The notes under the pieces are model-generated. The model was not told where the DNA came from, did no database searches, and was given only the letters and a program-made list of their open reading frames with translations. The translations under genes and the position numbers were made by a program. This document shows, in pieces, positions 1-7,858 of a DNA stretch of 54,296 nucleotides. Within the stretch, counting starts at the first letter, position 1, and every line of letters begins with the position of its first letter. This stretch comes from F1-120-MAGs238 sp964484185 (GTDB lineage Bacteria > Planctomycetota > Phycisphaerae > Phycisphaerales > UBA1924), in the NCBI GenBank assembly GCA_964484185.1, contig CAZAEQ010000030.1, positions 1 through 54,296 of the forward strand. The letters are read 5' to 3'.

Positions 1-723
1 TTACTTGCTCGCGGATGAGGTTGGCACGCTTGAGTAGTTCGACGTCGAATTGGTCCTTGGTCAATTTCTCTTTGCGAGTGAGATGAGTTTCGCGTTGTTC
101 GAAGGCGCGATCTTCGCGCGCTTGCTTGGCGGCCTGAGACTGCTCGCGCTTGGCTTCGCGTTCGATGCGGCGTTTTTCCTTGGCGATTGATTCCTGCTCG
201 CGGAAGGCGCGGGCGATGGAGCGGCCCTGGATGGACATGATTTTTACGAGTTCTTTGTAGAGCTTGTCGCGTTTGGGGCTTTCGCCGAGCTGGTCGAGTG
301 CGGAGGAGACGCGTTCGTACGCTGCGGAGTTTTGGAGTTTTGCGTAGATGGAGAGGAAGAGGTCGAGGCGTTTGAGGTCTCGTTCGTTTTCAGGGTTGAA
401 GGATTGAGAACTGAAGTGGGATTGGAACTGGGCGAGGATTTCGGAGGCGGGGTTGGAGGCGATGTAGGCGAGGGCGGAAGCAAGTTCTGAGTGCTGAGTA
501 CTGAGTGCTGAGAGGGAGGCAGAAGGAAGTGGCGAAGTGACGGAGTGACGGAGTGACTGAGTGACGAAGTGGAAGGCAGAGGCGTGTCGGGTGTTCCAAA
601 CGGCTCAGAGACTGGCAGCAAGTCGGTCGCACGCTGTGGGGATTCGGATTCGATCTGGGACGCGGCGGTTTGGGTGGCGGATTGAATGAGTGACTTGGCG
701 GGGGACGAGTTGCGGTATTTCAT
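1..723 (-). CDS. Low-complexity/coiled-coil family protein, copy A; frameshifted and cut by window edge
   Basis: Function is not recognised. The N-terminus (MKYRNSSPAKSLIQSATQTA) closely matches that of the intact 294-residue paralogue at 32675-33559. From about 475 down to 1 a different minus frame matches the rest of that paralogue: a helical segment containing YAKLQNSAAYERVSSALDQ, then MSIQGRSIAR, then a long Lys/Arg/Glu/Gln-rich helix (KREQSQAAKQAR). The two frames are separated by 1 nt (mod 3). The switch lies in a Ser/Thr/Pro linker encoded by 7-bp and 8-bp tandem repeats (487-573). Below the shift, the starting frame is only an S/T/P-rich artefact that stops at 244. An AGGAG-type RBS sits just before the ATG at 723. 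The gene may be a pseudogene or an OFF state of a phase-variable gene. The paralogy is clear; the function is unknown. Confidence 0.6.
487..573. repeat. Heptamer and octamer tandem repeats inside copy A
   Basis: Two short tandem arrays lie inside the gene at 1-723. Four 7-bp units (CTGAGTG, CTGAGTA, CTGAGTG, CTGAGAG) occupy 487-514. Four 8-bp units (GAAGTGAC, GGAGTGAC twice, TGAGTGAC) occupy 534-565, with a degenerate fifth to 573. Neither unit length is a multiple of three, so copy-number change shifts the reading frame. The same heptamer array (three units and a degenerate fourth, 32782-32809) lies near the 3' end of the paralogue. Confidence 0.85.
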
Positions 724-920
724 GTGCGGCTCCTTTTGGTTTATGAGGGCAACAAAAATGTTGTCCCTCTACATAAGGGGCGAAAGAGGCGGACTTGGCG
801 AACTTTTTTTGACTTATGAGAAGGCAAAGTGATAAAAACACTAGGATTTACGGGAGAAAATAATTTGAAAAAAACGTAAACATACCGGACAAAACGGGGG
901 CGCAAAATGTCCGGTACCGG
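724..920 (-). promoter_or_regulatory. Leader/promoter region A with inverted repeat and hairpin, duplicated at 33560-33762
   Basis: This gap upstream of the gene at 1-723 is clearly similar to the region upstream of its paralogue. It holds a 9-bp inverted repeat (TACCGGACA at 883-891, TGTCCGGTA at 908-916) with a 16-bp spacer, an A/T-rich stretch, and, near the start codon, a hairpin (745-769) pairing GAGGGCAACA with TGTTG-T-CCCTC. The RBS follows the hairpin on the minus strand. Conservation in both copies suggests an operator or promoter plus a structured 5' leader. No exact -35/-10 call is made. Confidence 0.55.
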
Positions 921-999
921 AGTTTCCTGTTACAACGATCTAAGCAAAAGGGGTGAGCGAGAGATGCTTCAGAGTCGATTGTGGCAACGTGAGGTACGA

Positions 1000-1101
1000 G
1001 CACCCGCAAGGGGTGCACAGGACAAAGGCAAAGGCAAGCTTGTCCGTGGGTGCGGCGAATCGCCGGCACGCCACGGCTACTGGCTAGCACCCAAGGGGTG
1101 C
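1000..1101. repeat. REP-like palindrome cluster
   Basis: Three palindromes lie in about 100 bp: GCACCC-5 nt-GGGTGC at 1000-1016, an imperfect cruciform from CCGTGG (1044) to CCACGG (1076) around GGCG-aat-CGCC, and GCACCC-3 nt-GGGTGC at 1087-1101. They resemble the repetitive extragenic palindromes seen between genes elsewhere in this window (10076-10172, 45287-45305). The last palindrome encodes the C-terminal residues of the neighbouring ORF. Confidence 0.6.
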
Positions 1102-2096
1102 AAAGCAGAAGGAGAAGATGGCTCGGCATCCACAACATGTTCGCAAACTACGGGCCATTCGGGGCGAATTCTAGCGTTGATTGCAACAAACGCTGAGCGG
1201 GGGATCTTCCATTCATGTTTCGCCGCGTGTAGCAATATGCGTTGCCGAAGTTTTTCCCAGAGTGGTGATCGCAAATCTTTGACCATTGCATCGTTGCTGC
1301 GCCAAGCTTCATCGATCTCTGACTTGATCGAGACTGCAAATTCTCTTTCACCCGGAGGCGAGAGTCTCTCCACTGGATCTGATGCGGTATTAAGAAAATG
1401 CAATGAGACGTCGATTTGATCACCCAACTCAAAAGCTGGATCGACGAATTTCTCATACAACTCATCCTCCTGTTCGGGTGTCATGGCGATGCACAGCAGT
1501 GACGCGCGGAGCCAATTCCCAGGTGATGTATGAACACCTGGTCCGTTGGAGTCATTCTTGCCGCATGCCCGACATGCGTACTCGCGCTGCCCGCGAAGGT
1601 CATATCCGCACTCTGTGCAAATGCCGCCCCTAGACAGGCGACGGTCGTGATGCCAGAGAAATACCGTGGCGCCCACCGCAATAAGCAAGGCGGGCCACAC
1701 CGGAGCCAGGCCGAGGCTGAAAGATGGGGTATGGGAGCCGCGAAACCACCAATACCAGCGACCTTCCGCCCTGCGAAGCTGCCATTGGACAGAATACACC
1801 ATCAGGTTCATATCTGGGCGCATGTACATGACCGCGCCTCTCTGAGTCGCGACCAGCATTCGCGGCGAAATGTATCGCACCTCCCACCATCCACTCCCAA
1901 TCCAGACTGCGAGCAGCGCTACCGAAATTACCAACGCGGTCCACTTGCAGATCTTTCGGAGTTTGGGATGCGCCTTCACGGGTGATCGTAGCGACAACGT
2001 TGTATCAACCAATGATGCGGCCCAATTGACACTTAGGCTCTCATCAGGCGAGTGTACCGCATTCCGTGCATCAGGCATCAGACTTGAGCCCAGCAC
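1077..2096 (-). CDS. Membrane-anchored zinc-ribbon protein with unusual C-terminal extension
   Basis: The predicted product has about 339 residues. Two hydrophobic segments (roughly residues 50-70 and 130-150) flank an extracytoplasmic loop. A zinc-ribbon-like motif follows, CTECGYDLRG then CRACG, typical of small planctomycete membrane proteins of unknown function. Unlike those, the frame continues for about 140 mostly helical, charged residues starting near MTPEQEDELYEKF. This could be a fusion of two ancestral genes, since no ribosome site precedes that internal Met. The last residues (LHPLGASQ) are encoded by a REP-like palindrome. The start lies 9 bp after pdxH, so the two are probably co-transcribed; a second Met six codons in is an equally good start. 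No function can be assigned. Confidence 0.6.
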   Translation of the reverse strand: MLGSSLMPDARNAVHSPDESLSVNWAASLVDTTLSLRSPVKAHPKLRKICKWTALVISVALLAVWIGSGWWEVRYISPRMLVATQRGAVMYMRPDMNLMVYSVQWQLRRAEGRWYWWFRGSHTPSFSLGLAPVWPALLIAVGATVFLWHHDRRLSRGGICTECGYDLRGQREYACRACGKNDSNGPGVHTSPGNWLRASLLCIAMTPEQEDELYEKFVDPAFELGDQIDVSLHFLNTASDPVERLSPPGEREFAVSIKSEIDEAWRSNDAMVKDLRSPLWEKLRQRILLHAAKHEWKIPRSAFVAINARIRPEWPVVCEHVVDAEPSSPSALHPLGASQ

Positions 2097-2105
2097 GTTG
2101 GTGGC

Positions 2106-2825
2106 TTACGGCTGTAACCTCGTCGCCATCCATTCTGTTGCACACATTGCATCCTGGCCGCAGACCAGGGCTCGCGTCCAGACTGCGCGGTCGTGCACTC
2201 TTCCTGTGCCGCCGAGCCAGAGTTCTACGCGGTTGGTGAAGATGTCGTAGCCGCCCCAGTGGTCGGGGCGTGGAATCTTCAGGTCGTTGCCACGGTTCAG
2301 GAGTTCATCGGGGTTCAGGCCCAGTTTCTCTACTGCCGCTTCGACGCGATCGAGCATTTCTTCGCGGCTTTCGAGCGGCTGGCTTTGCATGCTGGACCAC
2401 GCGCCGATTTTCTTTTCCCATGGCCTGCGCGCGAAGTAGGCATCGCTTTCAGTGGCGGGAGCACGCACCACTACTCCTTCGAGTCTCACCTGTCGGTCAA
2501 GAACATCCCAATGAAAGACCACTGCTGCTTTGCCGGTGCTCGAAATCGCGCGGCCTTTGTTGCTTGTGTAGTTTGTGTAGAAGCGGATTGATCCCTGGTC
2601 GACGTTTACGCCGCGGCACAGGACGATTCTGGCTTGTGGCAGGCCGGCTTCATCAACCGTCGCCAAGGTCATGGCATCGGGGTTGGGTTGCACCTTTTTT
2701 GCTTTCGCTTCCTCAAGCCAGTCTTTGAACATCGGGAATGGTTCGGGTGGAAGGGGCTCTGGCAACCACTGGGTGAGCCGGAAATGTTCGCGGAGGGCTT
2801 GGTGATTGGGCGGCGTTGGGGGCAT
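2106..2825 (-). CDS. pdxH: Pyridoxamine 5'-phosphate oxidase
   Basis: This FMN enzyme oxidises pyridoxine or pyridoxamine 5'-phosphate to pyridoxal 5'-phosphate in the cytoplasm. The protein has 239 residues from the chosen start, near the usual 210-230. Recognisable family stretches are the N-terminal substrate segment (REHFRL), FMN-contacting LPQARIVLCRGV and FYTNYTSNKG, and the C-terminal RPDHWGGYDIF...VELWLGGTGRVHDR block, ending in a W..TRLQP tail. The Met at 2825 is preferred because the family normally begins shortly before this point. An upstream ATG at 2876 has an AGAGGA 11-12 nt before it and would add 17 residues. The gene diverges from dnaB and is followed after 9 bp by the membrane zinc-ribbon gene. 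Confidence 0.93.
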   Translation of the reverse strand: MPPTPPNHQALREHFRLTQWLPEPLPPEPFPMFKDWLEEAKAKKVQPNPDAMTLATVDEAGLPQARIVLCRGVNVDQGSIRFYTNYTSNKGRAISSTGKAAVVFHWDVLDRQVRLEGVVVRAPATESDAYFARRPWEKKIGAWSSMQSQPLESREEMLDRVEAAVEKLGLNPDELLNRGNDLKIPRPDHWGGYDIFTNRVELWLGGTGRVHDRAVWTRALVCGQDAMCATEWMATRLQP

Positions 2826-2957
2826 TGGCGAGTTTATGCACAGCCGCGGCCATCCAAGCGACACGAAATTGTGCATGGCGTGTCGGTTCCTCTCAAAGTT
2901 TGGGAGAAACTCGATCGGGGAGCCAACAGTTTCGGGTCAAAGAAAGCAGGAACGGAC

Positions 2958-4658
2958 ATGGCAGAGGACGCCGCGACAACTGGGATGGATGGCCAGGTAG
3001 AGATGAAGCCGCGTGGCAAGCGCGATTTCAAGCGACCGGATTTTTCGGCGACCGTGGGCAAGCTGATGGACAAGCTGCCGCCGCACTCGCTGGAGGCGGA
3101 GATTGCGCTGCTGGGCGCGATGGTTATTGATGCACAGGTCATCGGCGAAGCGATGCTGCTGGTGAAGAGCGCGGATGAGTTCTTTGACCCCAAGCACGCG
3201 GCGATCTTCAGAGCGATTCTCGAGCTTTACGACAAGCACAATGTGCAGGAGCTTGATCTTGTCACGCTGCTCGATGTTCTACGCACCAACAACATGCTCG
3301 AACTAGTCGGCGGCATCGACTACCTCGGCATGATTATGGAATCAACGCCCAGTGCGGCGGGCGCGCTGCATTATGCGAAGATTGTGCATGAGAAATACAA
3401 GCTGCGCAAGCTGATTGAGATTTCGGGCGAGCTGCTGTTTGATTCATATAACTCGGGCGAATTGGGCCCCGATGGTTCCAACAACGCGCTTGAGACCGCC
3501 GAGCAGAAGATTTTCCAGATTACGCAGGAATGGCAGACCGGCGATGTTGAGCCATTGGCGAAGCTGCTCAAGAAGGAAATGGACCGCATCGATGCTTCAG
3601 ACAAGCAGTCGATCACCGGCATCCGTACCCACTTTGTCGAACTCGATCACATGCTCAGCGGCATGCAGCCGGGCGAACTGATCATTATCGCTGCACGTCC
3701 ATCGATGGGTAAGACGGCAGTTGCGCTCAACATCGCAGAACAGATTTCTCTCGGCGGTACACCGTGGAATCCCGGCAACACCGCTCCTGTCCCGATCGCG
3801 GTGTTCAGCCTTGAAATGAGCAAGTCGTCGGTCTCGCTGCGTTTGCTTTCAGCGCGAAGCGGCGTGAATGCTCACGAACTGCGATCCGGCGGCCTGGATG
3901 ATGACACCTATGAACGCGTTTTCAGCGCGTATCAGGAACTCTCAAAAGCGCCGATGTTTATTGATGACTCGCCCGCGCTTTCGATCATGGCGTTGCGTGC
4001 TCGCGCTCGGCGACTGGTGCGGCAGCACAACGTCAAGTGCATCGTCATCGACTACCTGCAGTTGTTGACTGCGCCCGCGCAAGGCAAGGAAAGCCGGCAG
4101 GTTGAAGTGTCGGCGATCAGCCGCGGAATTAAGGCTTTGGCGCGTGAATTGAATGTGCCGATTATCTGTCTTTCGCAGTTGAATCGCGCCAGCGAAAATC
4201 GCGAAGGAAACCGGCCGCGCATGAGCGACTTGCGTGAATCAGGCTCTATCGAGCAGGATGCTGACGTGATTGCGCTCCTGCACCGCGAAGAGTATTACCA
4301 CGTGCAGGATCCGTCGTGGGCTGATGAGAATCCGGACAAGATTGGTATTGCAGAGTTGATTATTGCGAAGCAGCGTAACGGCCCGGTCGGCGTAGTTGCA
4401 CTCACGTGGGACAACAGAACGACGCGCTTCAAGAACCACGATCCGCACGCGCGGGCGCCGATTGATTACGAGAAGTATTCAGCACCGAGCGCGGTCCCGT
4501 GGGATGAACCGGCCAAGCCGGCAGGACCGGTGGGTAATCCGCCGCCGAGATTTGGTGGCGGTGGATTTGCCGCAGGCGACAAGACTGGCCCAGTTGCCGA
4601 TTTCCGCGATGGCGGCGGCGGGGATCGCGATGAACCTGCTGAAGAGTTTGGTATCTAA
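2958..4658 (+). CDS. dnaB: Replicative DNA helicase DnaB
   Basis: DnaB is the hexameric ATP-driven helicase that unwinds DNA at the replication fork. The product has 566 residues. The N-terminal domain starts around residue 40 (PPHSLEAEIALLGAM); the RecA-like domain has the Walker A motif ARPSMGKT at residues 246-253, the Walker B region CIVIDYLQLL, and motifs QLNRASENREGNRPRMSDLRESG and EQDADVIALLHREEYY. About 35 extra residues precede the conserved N-domain, and the last about 65 are a Pro/Gly/Asp-rich tail beyond the usual end. The ATG at 2958 follows AGGAA at a suitable distance; the open frame extends upstream only over pdxH. It ends 1 bp from the stop of the convergent kinase gene. No intein interrupts the P-loop. 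Confidence 0.97.
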   Translation: MAEDAATTGMDGQVEMKPRGKRDFKRPDFSATVGKLMDKLPPHSLEAEIALLGAMVIDAQVIGEAMLLVKSADEFFDPKHAAIFRAILELYDKHNVQELDLVTLLDVLRTNNMLELVGGIDYLGMIMESTPSAAGALHYAKIVHEKYKLRKLIEISGELLFDSYNSGELGPDGSNNALETAEQKIFQITQEWQTGDVEPLAKLLKKEMDRIDASDKQSITGIRTHFVELDHMLSGMQPGELIIIAARPSMGKTAVALNIAEQISLGGTPWNPGNTAPVPIAVFSLEMSKSSVSLRLLSARSGVNAHELRSGGLDDDTYERVFSAYQELSKAPMFIDDSPALSIMALRARARRLVRQHNVKCIVIDYLQLLTAPAQGKESRQVEVSAISRGIKALARELNVPIICLSQLNRASENREGNRPRMSDLRESGSIEQDADVIALLHREEYYHVQDPSWADENPDKIGIAELIIAKQRNGPVGVVALTWDNRTTRFKNHDPHARAPIDYEKYSAPSAVPWDEPAKPAGPVGNPPPRFGGGGFAAGDKTGPVADFRDGGGGDRDEPAEEFGI

Positions 4659-4659
4659 T

Positions 4660-6513
4660 TTACTGGTTTGGCCGCATTGACTTGGTGAGATTCGGGTCCA
4701 GTTTTTCCTGACCTGATTTTTCGCGTGCTTGTGCGGTTGCGGATGGATCGAGCGCGGTGTCGGCGGGGAGCACCAGCTTGAAAATCGCGCCTACTTCCGG
4801 ACCATCTGAAATCGGAGTCGGTCGCCCGGTTTTTCCGGCAACATAGCGCGAGCCCCGGGACTCGATCATGATCTTGCCGCCGTGCTCTTCGGCGATGCGA
4901 CGTGCTACTGCAAGGCCAAGCCCGGTTCCCTTCAGGCCTTTGGTTGAATTGAATGGATCGAATATCCACTGTTGTTTTTCAGCGGGAATTCCAGGTCCGT
5001 TGTCGATCACCCATATCTGCACTACCGCGGTGTGGACCGTGCCCGGCATGAGTGCTTGCGCTGCCGGCCCGGTGTGATAGCTCGCACGCACGGTGACCAC
5101 ACCATCATTCTGCGGCACGGCTTCCACTGCGTTTGTCAGCAAATTCAGAAGCGCCTGATGCATCAGCGCTTCATCAAGCGGAATCGGCGGCACTTCGGCA
5201 TCGATATCGCATAGAAGCGCAACACCGCGTGAGCGGCATGTGCCTTCCAATAGCTGGGCACATTCGTCGAACAGCGGCCCAAGTTTCAGGAGTTCAACTT
5301 CGACCTGTCGCTGCCGTGAGAACGCGAGCATGTTCATCGCCAGACTCATGATGCGATCGAGGTTGCGTTTGAGGATTTCCCAGCCGCCGCGGGCAATCTT
5401 GAAATCTTCCTTTTTCAGGCCCATTTCCACGACATCGGCTCCGCCGTGCAAGCCCTGCAGGATGTTTTTGATGGAGTGCGACAAGCTGGCGACGGTTTCA
5501 CCGATCGCGGCCAAGCGCTCGGCGTGCACCTGGTGGGCATTGAGTTCCTGGTTTGCCAGTGCGAGGCCGGTGTGTTGACCGATGGCGTTGAGCAGCGAGA
5601 GCTGGCCGGGAGTAAAGGCGATGTTTGCCAGACTCGTATCAATATAAATGGCCCCGAACATGCGATCGCGGAACTTGATCGGGGCACAAATTGCCGAGCG
5701 AATATGAAGGCTTTGCACGCTGTCGCCGGCGGCGAAACGTGGGTCTTTCATGGCGTTGGTCGAGAGGACGCCTTCGCCGGTTTTGGTCACGTGCTGGAGG
5801 ATCGTTCGCGAGACTTTGATGCGCGATTCGAGGATGTCCTTGGGCGGCACGGCGTATTTCACCGCGGCGGTTTTAGGTTCGTTGTTGACATCGAGTGTGA
5901 CAATGAAGCCGCGTTGCGGGCGGAATTCTTCGAAGACGAGTTCGAGGACATCAGAGAGGAGTTCATCCTGATCGGAGACGCCGCGTGTGAGGAGGGTGGT
6001 GAGTCGGTAGATGACGCGGAGGTGATCTACTGCGCTGGCGCGGGGTTCTGAAGGTTCGGCGAGCATGACTGAGTCGCCGGAATCAAATGAGGAATAGTCG
6101 AGCGGGCGCAGCGATTTCTCTACTGTTGAATCGACCTGATCGGAACCGACGAAGCGGACGACATCTGGGTCTTTGGTGTCGGTGACTCCGAAGACAAAGA
6201 GTGAGCCGCCGCAGCGGATCTGATCGCCCGGGCGCAGGCGGCAGCGTTCGGAGATGCGGACTCCGTTGACGTATGTTCCGTTCTGGCTTTGAATGTCGCG
6301 GATGTACCAGAGGCCGTCGTCGGGTGTGAGCTCGGCGTGGCGACGCGAGACTGTGGTATCGGAAATGGGCAACGCCTCGCTCGAGCGGCCGATCAGTTGC
6401 GGCTCGTGCGCGGGCAATTCGAACTTTTTGCCCTTGTCGGGACCTTGTATCACGCTGAGGACTAGCACGCAAAAGCGTAGCCGCACCGGTGCGCAGTTCC
6501 TATCCTTGCACAT
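4660..6513 (-). CDS. FHA-GAF sensor histidine kinase
   Basis: This is a predicted soluble signalling kinase of about 617 residues. An FHA domain (about residues 40-90: IGRS, TVSRRH, NGTYVNG) would bind phosphothreonine partners. A GAF domain follows (about 165-325). The dimerisation/phosphoacceptor helix has its likely His at residue 346 in LSHSIKNILQGL, and the ATPase domain carries NLLTNAVEA (N box), DNGPGIP (G1) and GTGLGLAVARRIAEEHGG (G2). No transmembrane segment is seen and no response regulator adjoins it. The ATG at 6511-6513 overlaps the kdsA start on the other strand; GTG codons at 6468 and 6453 are credible alternatives that start closer to the FHA domain. The C-terminal about 30 residues are charged and non-conserved. 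Confidence 0.88.
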   Translation of the reverse strand: MCKDRNCAPVRLRFCVLVLSVIQGPDKGKKFELPAHEPQLIGRSSEALPISDTTVSRRHAELTPDDGLWYIRDIQSQNGTYVNGVRISERCRLRPGDQIRCGGSLFVFGVTDTKDPDVVRFVGSDQVDSTVEKSLRPLDYSSFDSGDSVMLAEPSEPRASAVDHLRVIYRLTTLLTRGVSDQDELLSDVLELVFEEFRPQRGFIVTLDVNNEPKTAAVKYAVPPKDILESRIKVSRTILQHVTKTGEGVLSTNAMKDPRFAAGDSVQSLHIRSAICAPIKFRDRMFGAIYIDTSLANIAFTPGQLSLLNAIGQHTGLALANQELNAHQVHAERLAAIGETVASLSHSIKNILQGLHGGADVVEMGLKKEDFKIARGGWEILKRNLDRIMSLAMNMLAFSRQRQVEVELLKLGPLFDECAQLLEGTCRSRGVALLCDIDAEVPPIPLDEALMHQALLNLLTNAVEAVPQNDGVVTVRASYHTGPAAQALMPGTVHTAVVQIWVIDNGPGIPAEKQQWIFDPFNSTKGLKGTGLGLAVARRIAEEHGGKIMIESRGSRYVAGKTGRPTPISDGPEVGAIFKLVLPADTALDPSATAQAREKSGQEKLDPNLTKSMRPNQ

Positions 6514-7351
6514 GAGCAGACTTTGCCGCGTAGGTTCGATTGAGATTGGAGCTGGAAAGCCGCTGGCGATTATCGCTGGGCCGTGTGTGCTGGAATCGCT
6601 GGAGCTTGGGCTGCAGATCGGGACGCACGTGCAGGCGGTGTGTAAACGCGTTGGGCTGCCGTACATTTTTAAGGCGAGTTTCGATAAGGCGAATCGGTCT
6701 TCGATTAATTCGTATCGCGGGCCGGGGATCGAAACTGGCATGGAGTGGTTCAAGACTATTAAGTCGAGGCTCAATGTGCCAGCGACTACGGATATTCATG
6801 CGCCCGATCAGGCGATGAAAGCTGCTGAGGTTGTTGAGCTTTTGCAGATTCCGGCGTTCTTGTGTCGGCAGACCGATTTACTTTTGGCCGCGGGAAAGGC
6901 GGTGAAGAAGTTTGGTCGCGGTGTGAATGCCAAGAAGGGGCAGTTCATGGCGCCGGCGGAGATGAAAGGTGTTGTCAAGAAACTCGCAGAAGCTGGATGT
7001 ACGAACACGATGCTGTGTGAACGCGGGACGTTCTTTGGGTATCACCGGCTTGTCAACGATTTTCTGGGGCTTGGCGATCTGATGGAGCTGGCTTGCGAAG
7101 GTGGGCCCGCGCCTGTGTGTTTCGATTGCACGCACTCGACGCAGCTGCCGGGGCTGGGTGAAACTACTGGCGGGCGACCGGAGCGGGCAGAATTGCTGGC
7201 CAAGGCTGCAACTGCTGCCGGAGTGCATGCGCTGTTTGTGGAATGTCATCCCGACCCGCGAAACGGCAAGAGCGATGCGAGCACGATGCTTTCGCTCGAC
7301 GAAGCAACCCTGCTTATTGAGAAATGTGCGAAGTTGGCGGCGGTGCGGTGA
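6512..7351 (+). CDS. kdsA: 3-deoxy-8-phosphooctulonate (Kdo-8-P) synthase, metal-dependent type
   Basis: KdsA condenses phosphoenolpyruvate with arabinose 5-phosphate to Kdo-8-phosphate, the first committed step to the Kdo of lipopolysaccharide. The 279-residue length fits the family. Diagnostic segments are IAGPCVLES, FKASFDKANRSS, TDIH, GVNAKKGQFMAP, ERGTFFGY, FDCTHSTQLPG and VECHPDP. The Cys in AGPC, the His of THSTQ, the Glu of VECHP and the Asp near SDASTM match the four ligands known from the metal-dependent Aquifex type; E. coli-type enzymes have Asn in place of the Cys. Its ATG overlaps the putative start of the divergent kinase gene, and its 3' end overlaps the convergent zinc-ribbon gene by 38 bp. 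Confidence 0.96.
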   Translation: MSRLCRVGSIEIGAGKPLAIIAGPCVLESLELGLQIGTHVQAVCKRVGLPYIFKASFDKANRSSINSYRGPGIETGMEWFKTIKSRLNVPATTDIHAPDQAMKAAEVVELLQIPAFLCRQTDLLLAAGKAVKKFGRGVNAKKGQFMAPAEMKGVVKKLAEAGCTNTMLCERGTFFGYHRLVNDFLGLGDLMELACEGGPAPVCFDCTHSTQLPGLGETTGGRPERAELLAKAATAAGVHALFVECHPDPRNGKSDASTMLSLDEATLLIEKCAKLAAVR

Positions 7352-7832
7352 CAGGGGCAATGATGCCGCGTTCCTGACCATTCACGATGTAAAGAGCATT
7401 GCATCGCCAGCACTGGATATCCGGCGTCCGTAATATTCCGGAAAGTTTTGATCCGCAGATCTGGCAAGGCTGGTCTTCTACGAATTCAAATGCGTGGGAG
7501 GCGTTGCATTCCGGGCACGAAAAGCGGCCATCTTCAGCCAGGCCGGTGACATCGTATTTGCACTTGTGGCAGGGCCGCCCTTCATAGTGCTTGGGCATGC
7601 AGGCGAGGATGAAGCCGAAGACGACTACGAGCACGGCGTATGGATATAGCACTGCCCGCATGATTGGGAGGTAGATCGTGCCGTGGTAGTAGGCGTTGAG
7701 CCAGTTGTGGAGGAGGCCGACGGTGATGAGGATGGCGATGGCGCTCAGCCACCAGACCACTGCCCACCATGTGCGGCGGTGGATGTAGAGGCCTGCCCAG
7801 ACTATCGCGGCAAATGCCAGGAATAAGAACAC
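7314..7832 (-). CDS. Membrane protein with two cytoplasmic zinc ribbons
   Basis: The product has about 172 residues and no known function. Three hydrophobic segments occupy the first about 90 residues (FLFLAFAAIVWAGLYI; VVWWLSAIAILITVGLL; YPYAVLVVVFGFILACM). Two metal-ribbon-like modules follow: CHKCKYDVTGL...CPEC and CQICGSKL...CWRC. The CxxCxYD(V/L)(T/R)G signature is shared with the protein at 1077-2096. A GTG at 7832 gives a start right before the first membrane helix; a TTG at 7874 would add 14 residues and overlap the divergent permease start. No RBS discriminates between them. The 3' end overlaps kdsA on the other strand. Confidence 0.75.
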   Translation of the reverse strand: MFLFLAFAAIVWAGLYIHRRTWWAVVWWLSAIAILITVGLLHNWLNAYYHGTIYLPIMRAVLYPYAVLVVVFGFILACMPKHYEGRPCHKCKYDVTGLAEDGRFSCPECNASHAFEFVEDQPCQICGSKLSGILRTPDIQCWRCNALYIVNGQERGIIAPVTAPPPTSHISQ

Positions 7833-7858
7833 GCCACAATCATATTCGCAGGAGTCGG

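Noticed and set aside
907..1419. 170-codon plus-strand frame with start near the leader inverted repeat
   Set aside because: It runs through the palindrome cluster and antisense to the membrane zinc-ribbon gene, with no RBS or family-like composition.
2634..2957. Upstream extension of dnaB
   Set aside because: It is antisense to pdxH; the RBS and natural start are at 2958.
5446..6051. 201-codon plus-strand frame
   Set aside because: It lies antisense to the FHA-GAF kinase, whose domains are unambiguous.
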